Shown: one piece after another, positions 7,087-16,154 of the stretch
Position numbering within the stretch: the stretch's first letter is position 1
Layout of the letters: every line of letters begins with the position of its first letter
From: an uncultured Candidatus Melainabacteria bacterium
GTDB lineage: Bacteria; Cyanobacteriota; Vampirovibrionia; Gastranaerophilales; Gastranaerophilaceae
Length of the DNA stretch: 64,000 nucleotides
Assembly (NCBI GenBank): GCA_949902595.1
Contig: CATLDC010000001.1
Span: 62,001-126,000 of the forward strand
Reading direction: 5' to 3'
Position numbers and translations under genes: made by a program
Notes under the pieces: generated by a model
Database searches by the model: none
Seen by the model: only the letters and a program-made list of their open reading frames with translations
Told to the model about the DNA's origin: nothing

Positions 7087-8823
7087 CTATTGCAAGAATG
7101 AACTGTAATTCTGCTGCATTGAGGCAATCATCTGTTCCATCTTCTGGAACTTGTTCTCAAGCTGCTTCTTATACGTTTCAATACTTGTATTCTTTTTGCT
7201 TATCTTTGTTTCCATTTTCTTGATGTCAGCATCCAGAGAAGTCGTTTTAACATCAAAATACCCGACTGACGCCTTCATGCTCTGCTCAACAGCGCCTTCC
7301 ATCATATTCAAAACCCCGTTCTCGCCGGCAAGAATCGCCTTCACTGAATCAGGATTTTCTTCAAGCGCCTTGAGGAATTTTTCTTCATCAAGCTTGAGCG
7401 CGTTTGTATCAGCTGAAAGGTTGTTCGAATCAGCCGCTGCTGTTGAAATACCAATCTCAGACAACAACTTGTAAACCCCGCCGTTGGTTCCGTTTGAACC
7501 GTTTGCATAACGTCTGATTGTGTTTCTCAAACTTGTCAAAGTGCTTTCACCGTGAAGGTCAGCACCGTTGGCTGTTACCTCGTCAACCTTCGCAATCGCG
7601 TCGTTATACGCTGTAATAAATGCATTAACAGCATCCTTCAAGCCGGACGTATCCTGCGTAATCTTAAGCGTTGTGTTTCCGTCTTCTTCTGTGTTTGCCC
7701 TGTTAAGAGTCAATGTAACACCGTCAATTCTTGAAATGTCAGAAGTTACAGTGTTTGAAGTAGATGTCATTGTTGTACCGTTTACGCTGAATATTGCATT
7801 CTGACCCAACTCTTGAGCGTCAGTAAACATTTTTGAAGATACAACATTACCATCAGCGTCCCACTCGGATTCTGTAAGCCCCATTACATCAGTAAAGTTG
7901 CTTGTTCCAGCCTCAATGTTGATATAAGAAGCACCCTCTTTTGTAGACGTAATCGACAATTTGCCGGTTGCATCGTCCCAGTAAGCATAAGCCTGCGCTT
8001 CGTCATTGTTGTTAATCTGCGAAATCAATGATGAAAGAGTTGTCTTATCATCAATTGTAAATGTTGCAGCACCGATTGTGAATGTTCCGGCCTTAATCTG
8101 CTCGCTAAATCCGGAGTTCTCATCAGTTAGCTTGGAAGCAATTGTTGCCTTGTACAAAGAGTTTGTAGAAGCATACGTTCCGTCTTCCTGCCTTGCAAGC
8201 CCGATTAAAGACGAAAGGTTTGTCTTATCCGTAGTTGCACCAACATTAATCGTGTCGCCTTCGTTCTGTGCAGAGAACTTAAGCACACCCTTGTCATCTA
8301 TTTCGGTCTTCACACCAAAAGCAGCCATTTGTGACTTCAAATCGCCCAATGTGTGTTCTTTTTCAATATTTACAGTATTTTTCTTCCCGTTTACATAAAC
8401 TGTGAAAGAACCCTCGCTTACACCGAGGTTAGAAAGCTTTGTACTGTCATCAGCTACAGCACTTGCAGACTCTTTTGATTGAGCCTTTGTATAAGTCGCA
8501 ATCTGCTGAACCTTAATATCATAATTCTGTCTCAATGCAGCGTTGCCAGCTGTTGCAGTAAACACATCTGTGTTCGAAGATGTTGCAGTGTTTTTGCCGA
8601 ACAAGTCGAATGTTCCGCCAAACTTCGCGTCAGTAATCTTTTCAAGAGCGCTTCTTAATGCTGTAAATGCCGATCTTGTATCTGATAATGTTGATTTTAC
8701 TGTTTGCTTTGATTTAAGCGTGTTCTCGAGCTTTGTTACGTCTGCTTTTTTAACTGATACCAGCGCTTCCACCCATCCGGATGTGTCTAAACCTGAAGCC
8801 AAACCGCTAAATGATATTGACAT
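7087..8823 (-). CDS. fliD: Flagellar filament cap protein FliD (HAP2)
   Basis: 578 residues. The N-terminus ISFSGLASGLDTSGWVEALV is the conserved FliD start (s-GLaSGlDt-iv--L). The central part is Ser/Thr-rich and variable, as expected for the exposed cap domains, and residues ~505-578 form a coiled coil (KMETKISKKNTSIETYKKQL) ending in QQNYSSFLQ. FliD is exported through the flagellar type III apparatus and caps the growing filament. Here it is alone, without fliS or fliT next to it and far from the fliF-I operon. Upstream 8824-8974 shows only A/T-rich -10-like sequences; no convincing sigma-28 promoter was found there. Confidence 0.95.
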   Translation of the reverse strand: MSISFSGLASGLDTSGWVEALVSVKKADVTKLENTLKSKQTVKSTLSDTRSAFTALRSALEKITDAKFGGTFDLFGKNTATSSNTDVFTATAGNAALRQNYDIKVQQIATYTKAQSKESASAVADDSTKLSNLGVSEGSFTVYVNGKKNTVNIEKEHTLGDLKSQMAAFGVKTEIDDKGVLKFSAQNEGDTINVGATTDKTNLSSLIGLARQEDGTYASTNSLYKATIASKLTDENSGFSEQIKAGTFTIGAATFTIDDKTTLSSLISQINNNDEAQAYAYWDDATGKLSITSTKEGASYINIEAGTSNFTDVMGLTESEWDADGNVVSSKMFTDAQELGQNAIFSVNGTTMTSTSNTVTSDISRIDGVTLTLNRANTEEDGNTTLKITQDTSGLKDAVNAFITAYNDAIAKVDEVTANGADLHGESTLTSLRNTIRRYANGSNGTNGGVYKLLSEIGISTAAADSNNLSADTNALKLDEEKFLKALEENPDSVKAILAGENGVLNMMEGAVEQSMKASVGYFDVKTTSLDADIKKMETKISKKNTSIETYKKQLENKFQKMEQMIASMQQNYSSFLQ

Positions 8824-8940
8824 AATAAAAAATCCTTTTCGTATATATACTATATATCCAATTATAAATCATGTTTGGCCGGATTTCAACCCTTTATACG
8901 TATGAGATTGTTACAAATGTTAAGATTTTTTCGCTTGTGT

Positions 8941-8946
8941 TATAAT
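8941..8946 (+). promoter_or_regulatory. -10 box for the phosphohexomutase gene
   Basis: A perfect TATAAT 28 bases before the ATG. A matching -35 is unclear, with TTAAGA-like sequence 15 bp upstream. The leader contains an AGGAGAGG ribosome site. Confidence 0.6.
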
Positions 8947-8974
8947 AAAATCTGAATTTAAACAGGAGAGGATT

Positions 8975-11236
8975 ATGTACAAAAAACAACCAGGTTGCGA
9001 ATTAGAAAAGGAGTTGTTCAAAAACGTTTTTGAGAAAACTCCGGATTATATAAAAAATTTAGACTTAATGAATTTTGATAACGAAGGCAAATTTACTTTC
9101 ACGCTCAAAAAAGAGCACCTTTACCCGCACTCTGACGAGAATCCGGAGGGCTTGAACCTTCTTGAGTGGTTTGCAAACTACTCAAAAGAGGCAAAAGTCT
9201 CCACAGCAGGGATTAGAGGCCCGCAAAACATTCTCTACCCGCAGGATACGAGATTCCCGATTAACCTCGTTGGTATCGTGCTTGCAACACTAGCCAAAGC
9301 GCTTGTTGCACGTGAAAAATACCAAGGCAAGCAGGTGGTTAAGCTTGCTGGAAGCGAAGTTCGCTACAACTCTGATTTGTACCTTGACGCAATTGCCAGG
9401 GTTCAGGCTGCGCAAGGAATCAAAACACTTACGCCAAAAGAGAGAAAGACGATTCCTATCTGGCTTGCGTCTTTTCTTGCGTTCAAACTTGACCTTGTGG
9501 GCGGTGAATACATCACCTCAAGCCACGGGATTTCGGTAAAGACAGCGACAAAGGACTTAAACTCCCAGGGAAGCCAGTATTTGCCGGAAGAATCGCTCGA
9601 GTTTGTTGACAAGATTCAGGAAATCTTTGACATCACAGAGCGCGAAGGCTCTTACGAAATCAGGATTCCAGCAAAAAACGACCCGCTCATTGACGACTCA
9701 GTAATGGCAAAGCTCAACGACGGCGTGGATTTGTACGTTGAGTACCTCAAATCAGGCGTTGCGCAAAACCTTGACAGCGTTAAGAAAATGAATTCAAAGC
9801 TCTTTATCGAAAGCGTTGGAGGCTGCGCGTACAGAACCCTTAGTCGCGTGCTTGAAAAGCTCGGGATTCAGGATAAGTACATCTGGAACAACACCGAGGA
9901 AGACCCGTTTTTCCACTCAATCGGGAAATACGACACAGACCCAAAGGGCAACAAGGTTTTCTACGACTACTCTGTGGACGCGACAGTTGTTGCAAAAAGA
10001 CCGAACGGCGAAAGATTTTTCCCTGTAATCGAGTCTCTGCATTATGACAAGGTGCTTGCTGATTGTCCTCTTGGCACAATCGTGCTTATCACAGACCCGG
10101 ACCATGACAGGCTCACGGTTTGCCAGATTGAAGCAATCGGGAACGAGCCGGCGCTTGACGAGTACGGAATTTCTTACATCAAGCTTGACGAAAGTCGAAT
10201 TTTAACCATATACAGCGCAAATCAGGCGTTTCTAATGCTCATGAACTACCGTGTTAAGCAGCTCAAGGCTCATGGCACATTCAAGAACCACCCTAGGTTT
10301 ATGATTAAGACAACGGCTTCCGCGCTTTCATGGGATGAATGGGCAAAGGCTCACAAAATCAAGGTTGTGAATGTTCCGGTCGGGTTCAAGGAAATCGCGA
10401 ACATCATGAAAAAGGTTGAGCTTCAAATCAAAAACAACCCTGAAAAAGAAGTTATTGTCGACGACGTATTTGGAAACGCAATCAACCTTGGCGTTCAGCC
10501 TCGTCTAATCTTTGGCGGTGAGGAATCAGGAGGGATGATTATGGGCTCCGAGGATTTGATTGAATCACTTGCTGGCAGAAAAGCAATTGCAATGCGCGAA
10601 AAGAGCGCTACAGAAGCCATAATCGTTGCTTCATCTCTTGCTGCGCAGCTTGAGGAAGAAAACAAGACGCTTTCTGAGTACCTCACAGAGATTTTTGAAG
10701 AGAACAGAATCATCGCAAAATTTGACGTCAGAGAGGACATTTCTTACTACAACGAGTCAGAGCCTGACATTGAGAAGCTCAAGCTCGCAAAAGTTGAGGG
10801 TGAGAAGCAGAGAACAAAGAACGATCTTTTCTACCTGTCGCTCGCAATCGCAATCAGAGAAGGGATTGCGGATGTGGAGGCCGTGAAGAAGGTTCTCAAC
10901 AACGCGTTTGCAGAGTTGAATTTTGACAACTTAAAATCAGTGAAGTTTGTAGGTGACGGAACTTATTTAGAATTTACGGACAAGTACGTTGAAATCAGGC
11001 CGTCCGGCACGGATGCAAAGACAAAGGCTTACGCCGGCGGTGAAAACCTTGAGGTTATCGAGAAGTTCTCAAGGGTGCTCGGAAACTATTCTGGTGAAAG
11101 AACAGAGCTTCACAAAGAGCTCATATCAGACGAGTTTTACGAAAACTCCAAGGAAACAGCTTTGAATTACTACCTACAGTTTGTGGAAAAAGACGCGAAC
11201 AACGAGGAGTTTGTGATTCCGGAGTATAGTTTTTAG
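8975..11236 (+). CDS. Large phosphohexomutase (phosphoglucomutase/phosphomannomutase family)
   Basis: 753 residues, longer than the usual 450-550. The four family motifs are present: VSTAGIRG near 76-82; an atypical active-site loop ITSSHG at ~180-185 in place of TASHNP; metal-binding TDPDHDR; sugar-binding GGEESGG; and phosphate-binding RPSGTDAKTKAY. The Ser of TSSHG would be the phospho-carrying residue. It likely interconverts hexose-1- and 6-phosphates, feeding glycan or glycogen synthesis together with the GH57 enzyme nearby. An AGGAGAGG site lies about 7 bases before ATG. Substrate choice (glucose or mannose) cannot be read from the sequence. Confidence 0.88.
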   Translation: MYKKQPGCELEKELFKNVFEKTPDYIKNLDLMNFDNEGKFTFTLKKEHLYPHSDENPEGLNLLEWFANYSKEAKVSTAGIRGPQNILYPQDTRFPINLVGIVLATLAKALVAREKYQGKQVVKLAGSEVRYNSDLYLDAIARVQAAQGIKTLTPKERKTIPIWLASFLAFKLDLVGGEYITSSHGISVKTATKDLNSQGSQYLPEESLEFVDKIQEIFDITEREGSYEIRIPAKNDPLIDDSVMAKLNDGVDLYVEYLKSGVAQNLDSVKKMNSKLFIESVGGCAYRTLSRVLEKLGIQDKYIWNNTEEDPFFHSIGKYDTDPKGNKVFYDYSVDATVVAKRPNGERFFPVIESLHYDKVLADCPLGTIVLITDPDHDRLTVCQIEAIGNEPALDEYGISYIKLDESRILTIYSANQAFLMLMNYRVKQLKAHGTFKNHPRFMIKTTASALSWDEWAKAHKIKVVNVPVGFKEIANIMKKVELQIKNNPEKEVIVDDVFGNAINLGVQPRLIFGGEESGGMIMGSEDLIESLAGRKAIAMREKSATEAIIVASSLAAQLEEENKTLSEYLTEIFEENRIIAKFDVREDISYYNESEPDIEKLKLAKVEGEKQRTKNDLFYLSLAIAIREGIADVEAVKKVLNNAFAELNFDNLKSVKFVGDGTYLEFTDKYVEIRPSGTDAKTKAYAGGENLEVIEKFSRVLGNYSGERTELHKELISDEFYENSKETALNYYLQFVEKDANNEEFVIPEYSF

Positions 11237-11247
11237 GAGAAAGCATT

Positions 11248-11766
11248 GTGGTTGAGACAGTAGTTACAATACAAAACCTTATATACGAAATCAGAGGACA
11301 AAAAGTTATGCTTGATAGTGATTTGGCAAAACTTTATCAAGTATTAACAAAAAACCTAAATAAGGCTGTGAAAAGAAACATTCACAGATTTCCTTCTGAT
11401 TTTATGTTTCAACTTACTAATGAAGAGTATGAAAGTTTGAGGTTCCAAATTGGAACCTCAAACATAAAACGAGGCGGACGCCGGTTTATGCCGTACGTCT
11501 TTACAGAACAGGGAGTCGCAATGCTTTCAACAGTCTTAAATTCCGAACAAGCTATTGCAATCAATATACAGATTATGCGAACATTTGTTCAGATGAAACG
11601 TGTTGCTATTGAAAACAAAGACCTCGCGGACAGAATCAAAAGCGTTGAAAAATACCTGATTGAGTATTCTAAAGAAACTAATCAGGAAATTGATAGAATC
11701 AATGATGCAATAAACTATCTTTTAGAGGTAACACGTCCTTCTAAAATAGGTTTTAACACAAAATAA
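11248..11766 (+). CDS. ORF6N-domain DNA-binding protein
   Basis: 172 residues from a GTG start with AGGAG 9 bases before. Residues ~8-95 match the ORF6N domain (PF10543), found in phage antirepressors and mobile-element regulators: IYEIRGQKVMLDSDLAKLYQ, NKAVKRNIHRFPSDFMFQLT, YVFTEQGVAMLSTVLNS. A helical tail (~120-165) probably mediates oligomerisation. It sits 11 bases after the mutase, so it may be read through from that promoter, but its function is unrelated and suggests a mobile-element remnant. Confidence 0.85.
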   Translation: MVETVVTIQNLIYEIRGQKVMLDSDLAKLYQVLTKNLNKAVKRNIHRFPSDFMFQLTNEEYESLRFQIGTSNIKRGGRRFMPYVFTEQGVAMLSTVLNSEQAIAINIQIMRTFVQMKRVAIENKDLADRIKSVEKYLIEYSKETNQEIDRINDAINYLLEVTRPSKIGFNTK

Positions 11767-11778
11767 AAGGCAATAACT

Positions 11779-12177
11779 TTGAAAAAATACTGGTTTAATT
11801 TATCAGACAAAATAAGGTTTTTATTCGTCGGCGGGTTCAACGCCGGCGTATCTTACCTTATTTATTCCGCATTCTGCCTGATTCTCGGCTCCGGCGCATA
11901 CCAGATAGCGCTTGCAATCGCCTGGATTATCTCGTCCGTTGTATCGTTCACAACCCAGAAATTTCTTGTGTTCAGAGGCAAAGGCAACTGGCTAAAAGAA
12001 TACCTGAAATGCTGCACAACATGGTTTTTCAGCTACCTAATCAATGCAGGCCTTCTTGAAATCATCGTGAAAATCCTGCACCTTAACGTCTTTGTGGCGC
12101 AAATCATTGCAACACTCGCAGCAGCCGTCTTCACCTACATTCTTTTCAAAAAATTTGCTTTCAGAGCAAAGTGCTAG
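11779..12177 (+). CDS. GtrA-like membrane protein
   Basis: 132 residues, four predicted membrane helices. KIRFLFVGGFNAGVSYLIYS is the typical GtrA N-terminal helix, followed by SSVVSFTTQKFLVFRG and a C-terminal LAAAVFTYILFKKFAF. GtrA proteins help move undecaprenyl-linked sugars across the membrane in surface-glycan decoration. The start is a TTG at 11779 just after the ORF6N gene. It is convergent with the solute-binding protein, overlapping by four bases. Confidence 0.85.
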   Translation: MKKYWFNLSDKIRFLFVGGFNAGVSYLIYSAFCLILGSGAYQIALAIAWIISSVVSFTTQKFLVFRGKGNWLKEYLKCCTTWFFSYLINAGLLEIIVKILHLNVFVAQIIATLAAAVFTYILFKKFAFRAKC

Positions 12178-12968
12178 CTAAGCCCCCACTTTTTGCGAAG
12201 CCTGTTGATGACGTTTTTCTGCTTCATATCAGAGATTGCAAAATCGATGTTTTCCTTGAACTCTCTCGAACTTACGCCCTTTTGAAACCCGATTCCGTAA
12301 GGCTCGCGTGAATACCTCTTAGGCAAAAGCTTTACCGACCTGTCGTCAATTGCAAACCGGCTTAAAATCGTGTCATCAGAGGTTATTGCGTTTATGCTCC
12401 CGTTCTTGAGCGCAAGATAAGCGTCCTTGTAGCTTTTGAACCCGAGTAAATTCGCAGACGGCACAAGGTTTTGCATATTCTTTTCGGCAGTTGTTCCAAA
12501 AATCACCCCGACATTTTGCCCAGCAAGGTCGTTTATGGAAGTAATCGCGCTTGTTGACTTAATCAAAACCGCCTGACCTGCTAAATCATACGGGATAGAG
12601 AAATCCAGAATCTCGAGCCTTTGCGGAGTAATTGTCATTGTTGCAATCACAATATCAACTTCACCGGTTGAAGCCTTTAGCATTCTGTTTGCAGGTGTTA
12701 CAGGCACAAACTGAACAGCATTCGGGCTTTTTAAGATATACTGCGCAATATAGCGTGCCAAATCCGCGTCATAGCCCTGGATTTCGCCTTTTTCATCAAC
12801 AAATCCGAACGGTTTTGAGTCGATATTGATTCCGACCTTGAGCGTACCGCGCTGGATTATTTGTTCATAGAGGTTAACAGGCGTGTATTTTTCAGGCGCA
12901 AGAATGAAAAAATAAATCGCCACGAGCGCTAAAAATATTAATGTCAGAACAATCGCGAGGTTTCTCAT
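12174..12968 (-). CDS. Periplasmic amino-acid-type solute-binding protein
   Basis: 264 residues. An N-terminal hydrophobic segment (~3-25) acts as signal or anchor. The rest matches bacterial extracellular solute-binding family 3: GTLKVGINIDSKPFGFVDE, GEIQGYDADLARYIAQ, GEVDIVIATMTITPQR and EPYGIGFQKG. Family members bind polar amino acids for ABC importers. No permease or ATPase gene lies alongside. Its ATG overlaps the thyX stop (ATGA), so the two form a translationally coupled pair. Confidence 0.88.
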   Translation of the reverse strand: MRNLAIVLTLIFLALVAIYFFILAPEKYTPVNLYEQIIQRGTLKVGINIDSKPFGFVDEKGEIQGYDADLARYIAQYILKSPNAVQFVPVTPANRMLKASTGEVDIVIATMTITPQRLEILDFSIPYDLAGQAVLIKSTSAITSINDLAGQNVGVIFGTTAEKNMQNLVPSANLLGFKSYKDAYLALKNGSINAITSDDTILSRFAIDDRSVKLLPKRYSREPYGIGFQKGVSSREFKENIDFAISDMKQKNVINRLRKKWGLS

Positions 12969-13660
12969 TGTGCTAATTTAGGCATCCTTCCGCAAGATTT
13001 GTCTTCGTCGCAAAACCCGTTTCTAACGCATTTTGGCACAAGATAAGGCGCAAGCCAAGGTTCAACCTTAACAAGCTCGTCGCACATCAGCTTGACCATT
13101 GTTCTAATTTCGTATTGGGCTCTTGTGCAGAGTCTCAGATTGGCAAGGTGAATGAGTTCTCTAAGGTTAAGGCTTGCCACAATCGAGCTGGCTGCCGCGT
13201 TAGGGAGCACAGCGCGCGCGTCTTCTGCCGGAATCCCTGCTTCTACAAATTCTGAATACTTTTGAGAGATTTCGCCCATAAATTCCACGAATTTCGCTTT
13301 CAACTCCTCATCACGCGCGATTGTCGGCGGGATAATATAATCAAACTGGCCTTTTTCCTTTACATAGCGTTGTGATTTTTGGGAGAAAGACATGTGGCGG
13401 TGTCTTACAAGCTGGTGGGTACAAGCTCTTGACACGTTTGAGATAGCGAAAGTCACCTGTATGTGCTCGATTACAGAATAGTGACCTGAGCCGACCACGC
13501 GTTCGATGAGTTTAAGCATTTTCTCTTCATCGTCAGTACTGTTGTAGATATTAATAGGCATATCTGCGCTGTAGCAGGTTCTGGCTGCCGTATAAATTGT
13601 TTTAAGCATATTTTCCGGTCTTGAAATCAGGTTAACAACCGGTTTATTATTCTCTTCCAT
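12965..13660 (-). CDS. thyX: Flavin-dependent thymidylate synthase ThyX
   Basis: 231 residues from ATG 13660, chosen because GGAG lies 10 bases upstream; a longer reading to 13723 has no ribosome site. The ThyX signature RHRxxSxxxxSxR appears as RHRHMSFSQKSQR. ThyX makes dTMP from dUMP with FAD, NADPH and methylene-tetrahydrofolate. The C-terminus is Cys-rich (CVRNGFCDEDKSCGR). Its 3' end overlaps the next gene by four bases. Confidence 0.95.
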   Translation of the reverse strand: MEENNKPVVNLISRPENMLKTIYTAARTCYSADMPINIYNSTDDEEKMLKLIERVVGSGHYSVIEHIQVTFAISNVSRACTHQLVRHRHMSFSQKSQRYVKEKGQFDYIIPPTIARDEELKAKFVEFMGEISQKYSEFVEAGIPAEDARAVLPNAAASSIVASLNLRELIHLANLRLCTRAQYEIRTMVKLMCDELVKVEPWLAPYLVPKCVRNGFCDEDKSCGRMPKLAQ

Positions 13661-13817
13661 ACTAATTAAACTCCTTTTTCTTATAATAGCATAATCGGGC
13701 AAAAAGGGAAATATTGTAAACATTGAATTTTGGGTTTAGATGTAAAAAAATCTTTACAATCCTTAGTCGGAAATTCAAAAACAGCTATAGTTTTAGATAT
13801 CAAAATATGGAGGTTAT

Positions 13818-14705
13818 ATGTCGAACAAGAAAAATGATATCAAGTACCATGAGATTTTAAAACAAGCTGCGATATTTTCATATCGGGGTAAGAATGCAAA
13901 GCTGCCAGAAGGGTACAAGGTGATTGAAACAGCACAGAACGAAAGAAACGGGTTTTATGCGGATGTTTTATCTAATGGAAAGGATGTTGTTATTGCTTAT
14001 AGAGGGACAGAAGTTAATTATAAAGAGCTTCAGGATTTAAAAAGTGATATTGCAATGGCTAAGTCAAAAATTCCAACCCAAGCTACCGATGCGATTGCTT
14101 TATACGATAGAGTAAAAAGAGAACACCCTAAATCAGATATAACCATTACAGGACATTCCCTTGGCGGAAGTCTTGCTGAAATCGTATCAGGTTTAAGAGG
14201 CGGTTTAGCGGTTACTTTTAATGCTTATGGGGTGAAAGACATGTTTAAATCCGGTACAAGTTTAAAAGAAAACAATGTCGTTAACTATGTCAATGAATAT
14301 GACGCTGTTACTATGGTGAATGGTGAAAATCATATCGGAGAAATATACTCCGTTTCTAAATTTCAAGAAACACCGTGGAAAAGGCATTACATTGAGTATA
14401 TGGATGCTTTATCCGAAAGAAAAGAAAAAACTGTAGCGGAAATTAAAAGCACAAAGGACAGGCTCCATCCTAATTCAGTAAAAATAGCAAAAGCAATTAA
14501 GGCTCCGGAAAAACTTAAGCAAAAAGCAGTGACTGAAATTGGAAAACAAAAAAAGACAAGAGATAAAAATCACCGAGAATTTATACATTCCAATAAATCT
14601 TCCTCCGCATGTGTCGGCTCATATCCCGTAAGCGGCTACACCCGTTCTGACGGAACAGAAGTTTCAAGCTACGTCAGAACTTGCGGTGCGAAACACGCTA
14701 ATTAA
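13818..14705 (+). CDS. Lipase-like alpha/beta hydrolase with C-terminal YTRSDGT motif (cassette 1)
   Basis: 295 residues. VVIAYRGT at ~57-64 is the oxyanion segment and ITGHSLGGS the nucleophile elbow, with Ser 114, as in class 3 (fungal-type) lipases; Asp in NEYDAV and a His further on can complete the triad. There is no signal peptide. The last ~30 residues carry GYTRSDGTEVSSYVRTC, a motif repeated at the end of the second lipase at 49383. A perfect GGAGGT lies 5 bases before the ATG. The gene runs tail to tail into a membrane protein. A phospholipase effector with a membrane immunity partner is a plausible role, but this is inference. Confidence 0.82.
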   Translation: MSNKKNDIKYHEILKQAAIFSYRGKNAKLPEGYKVIETAQNERNGFYADVLSNGKDVVIAYRGTEVNYKELQDLKSDIAMAKSKIPTQATDAIALYDRVKREHPKSDITITGHSLGGSLAEIVSGLRGGLAVTFNAYGVKDMFKSGTSLKENNVVNYVNEYDAVTMVNGENHIGEIYSVSKFQETPWKRHYIEYMDALSERKEKTVAEIKSTKDRLHPNSVKIAKAIKAPEKLKQKAVTEIGKQKKTRDKNHREFIHSNKSSSACVGSYPVSGYTRSDGTEVSSYVRTCGAKHAN

Positions 14706-15291
14706 AAAAAATTAAAGTTAAAATCAAAAATCCTAAAAACAGTAAAATATACGCAAACCAAAAGTAATAGAAAAATACCTTTACAAAATTTTTGTAGTAC
14801 TTATTCTGGGTTAAAAATGTATTAGGAATAAGAAATTTTTTCTTACTGTCAAAAATGCATAGAATAGGAATCAATAAAAATATCGGCAAAAAAATGCAGA
14901 AAGTGTGTACATATACGGCTAAAAAATTGATTAGAATTTTAAAAAGCTCGAGGTTAAATAATAAATACAAAATCAAAACAAATATTAGAACAAAACTAAT
15001 CAAAGAAATAAAAGGAAATCTATTTTTGGGCACTTTGCATAAGAAAAAGAACGGAATTGATAAACCCAAAACTGTAAATACAAACGCAAATCCTAACAGG
15101 GAAGAACTCATCAGAAAAGCAAAAATTATTGTTTCAAAAAACTCCAATAAACCACTAAAACAAAAAATTTCTTTTTGAAAAGGATAAATGGAAGACCAGA
15201 AAACACATAAAAAACTCACAAATCCCGTTAGCGCCAAAAAATTTGCGCTCCAATATTCAGACAAATTGTTTAAATAACCATTAGTTTTCAT
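14698..15291 (-). CDS. Multi-pass membrane protein, possible immunity partner (cassette 1)
   Basis: 197 residues from ATG 15291 with about five hydrophobic helices; family not recognised. The longer frame to 15384 is rejected because it would overlap a small gene with its own ribosome site, and because a TATACT box ends six bases before ATG 15291. The C-terminal part (LTQNKYYKNFVKVFFYYFWF) resembles the same region of the protein at 50350 (VKNKYFRYFKNTGVMITLLF), which partners the other lipase. The stop overlaps the lipase stop by 8 bases. An immunity role is inferred from this repeated pairing. Confidence 0.6.
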   Translation of the reverse strand: MKTNGYLNNLSEYWSANFLALTGFVSFLCVFWSSIYPFQKEIFCFSGLLEFFETIIFAFLMSSSLLGFAFVFTVLGLSIPFFFLCKVPKNRFPFISLISFVLIFVLILYLLFNLELFKILINFLAVYVHTFCIFLPIFLLIPILCIFDSKKKFLIPNTFLTQNKYYKNFVKVFFYYFWFAYILLFLGFLILTLIFFN

Positions 15292-15297
15292 AAACAG

Positions 15298-15303
15298 AGT
15301 ATA
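15298..15303 (-). promoter_or_regulatory. TATACT -10 box six bases before ATG (leaderless)
   Basis: Minus-strand TATACT then six bases then ATG. Transcription would start at or within a base of the start codon, giving an mRNA without leader or Shine-Dalgarno site. The same spacing occurs at the partner gene 50350 and at 59098 and 63942. Confidence 0.55.
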
Positions 15304-15333
15304 ACATATTTTTGAAAAAAGAGGTAAATAAAT

Positions 15334-15474
15334 ATGAATCAGAAAAACGAAGACAAAGAACTCATCTGGGGAGAAATTTCCCAAACCGATATCTTAAAAT
15401 CACTGTACAGAAACCGTAAGCTCGATGAGATGGAGGAAGCAGAAGTCAATCAAATGCTTGAAGATTTGATTTGA
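15334..15474 (+). CDS. Small acidic hypothetical protein
   Basis: 46 residues (MNQKNEDKELIWGEISQTDI … EEAEVNQMLEDLI). GAGGT lies 8 bases before the ATG. It is charged and predicted helical. It is divergent from the cassette 1 membrane protein. No family recognised. Confidence 0.6.
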   Translation: MNQKNEDKELIWGEISQTDILKSLYRNRKLDEMEEAEVNQMLEDLI

Positions 15475-15596
15475 GCTTATCAGCCATCACCCTCCTATAT
15501 AACTTGCAAAAACTTCAAAATAATTGTATGATATATCGGCAGGGATATAACAGAATACATTCTCTGGTATTACACTGGCAAAATAAGCGGGGTTTA

Positions 15597-16154
15597 GTGA
15601 ATATAAATTCGTCTCCAAATATAAGTTTCCAAAAATCTGTGTACGATAATTTTTTTAAGCGGCTGCCTAACAAAGATATCAAAAATCAGGCTGCCCTCAA
15701 CAAAGCCGGCCACACACTCGCAAGCCCGCACTGGAACAGACTTGCAATCGGAGGCGCTGCAATCCTGACCCAGCCGTTTATTGACGGCCACAACCCGAGA
15801 GTGGACAAAGACACAGCAAGAGCGTCAATGCTTAGAACAACAGGCAAAATCATTGCCTGCACATCCGTTGGCTTTGTTGTGCGCGGCGCTTGTTACAAGC
15901 TTACAAACAAGTTTATGCACGCAACAAAAGCCGAAGGCTCAACGCTGCTTACGCCAAAAGCAATTCTGAACGAGCTTGACCCAAAGGTCAGAGAAAACAT
16001 GCTGAAGCTTCACAAAAACGCGTTCTCAACAGTTTCGGCGCTCGGCGTAATGCTTTTTACAAACCCGCTTGCTGATGCGCCTTTGACCACAATTCTTTCA
16101 AATAAATTCCTTGCAATAGATTCTAAAAGGCAGCATAAGGAGGCACACGCATAA
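15597..16154 (+). CDS. Hypothetical protein with N-terminal Ser-x-x-x-Ser-Phe motif
   Basis: 185 residues from a GTG at 15597 preceded by GCGGGG; an upstream in-frame TTG at 15471 overlaps the small gene and is less likely. It starts NINSSPNISFQKSV, like the 35752 protein (NSINSNVNFQ), a start common among orphan proteins of this genome. Two moderately hydrophobic stretches (~60-75, ~100-125 from this start) could be membrane-associated. It overlaps the next gene by one base (TAATG), so the two are coupled. Function unknown. Confidence 0.65.
   Translation: MNINSSPNISFQKSVYDNFFKRLPNKDIKNQAALNKAGHTLASPHWNRLAIGGAAILTQPFIDGHNPRVDKDTARASMLRTTGKIIACTSVGFVVRGACYKLTNKFMHATKAEGSTLLTPKAILNELDPKVRENMLKLHKNAFSTVSALGVMLFTNPLADAPLTTILSNKFLAIDSKRQHKEAHA

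Noticed and set aside
8824-8974. A sigma-28 promoter before fliD
   Set aside because: TAAAGGGT occurs, but the GCC half is at the wrong distance and poorly matched.
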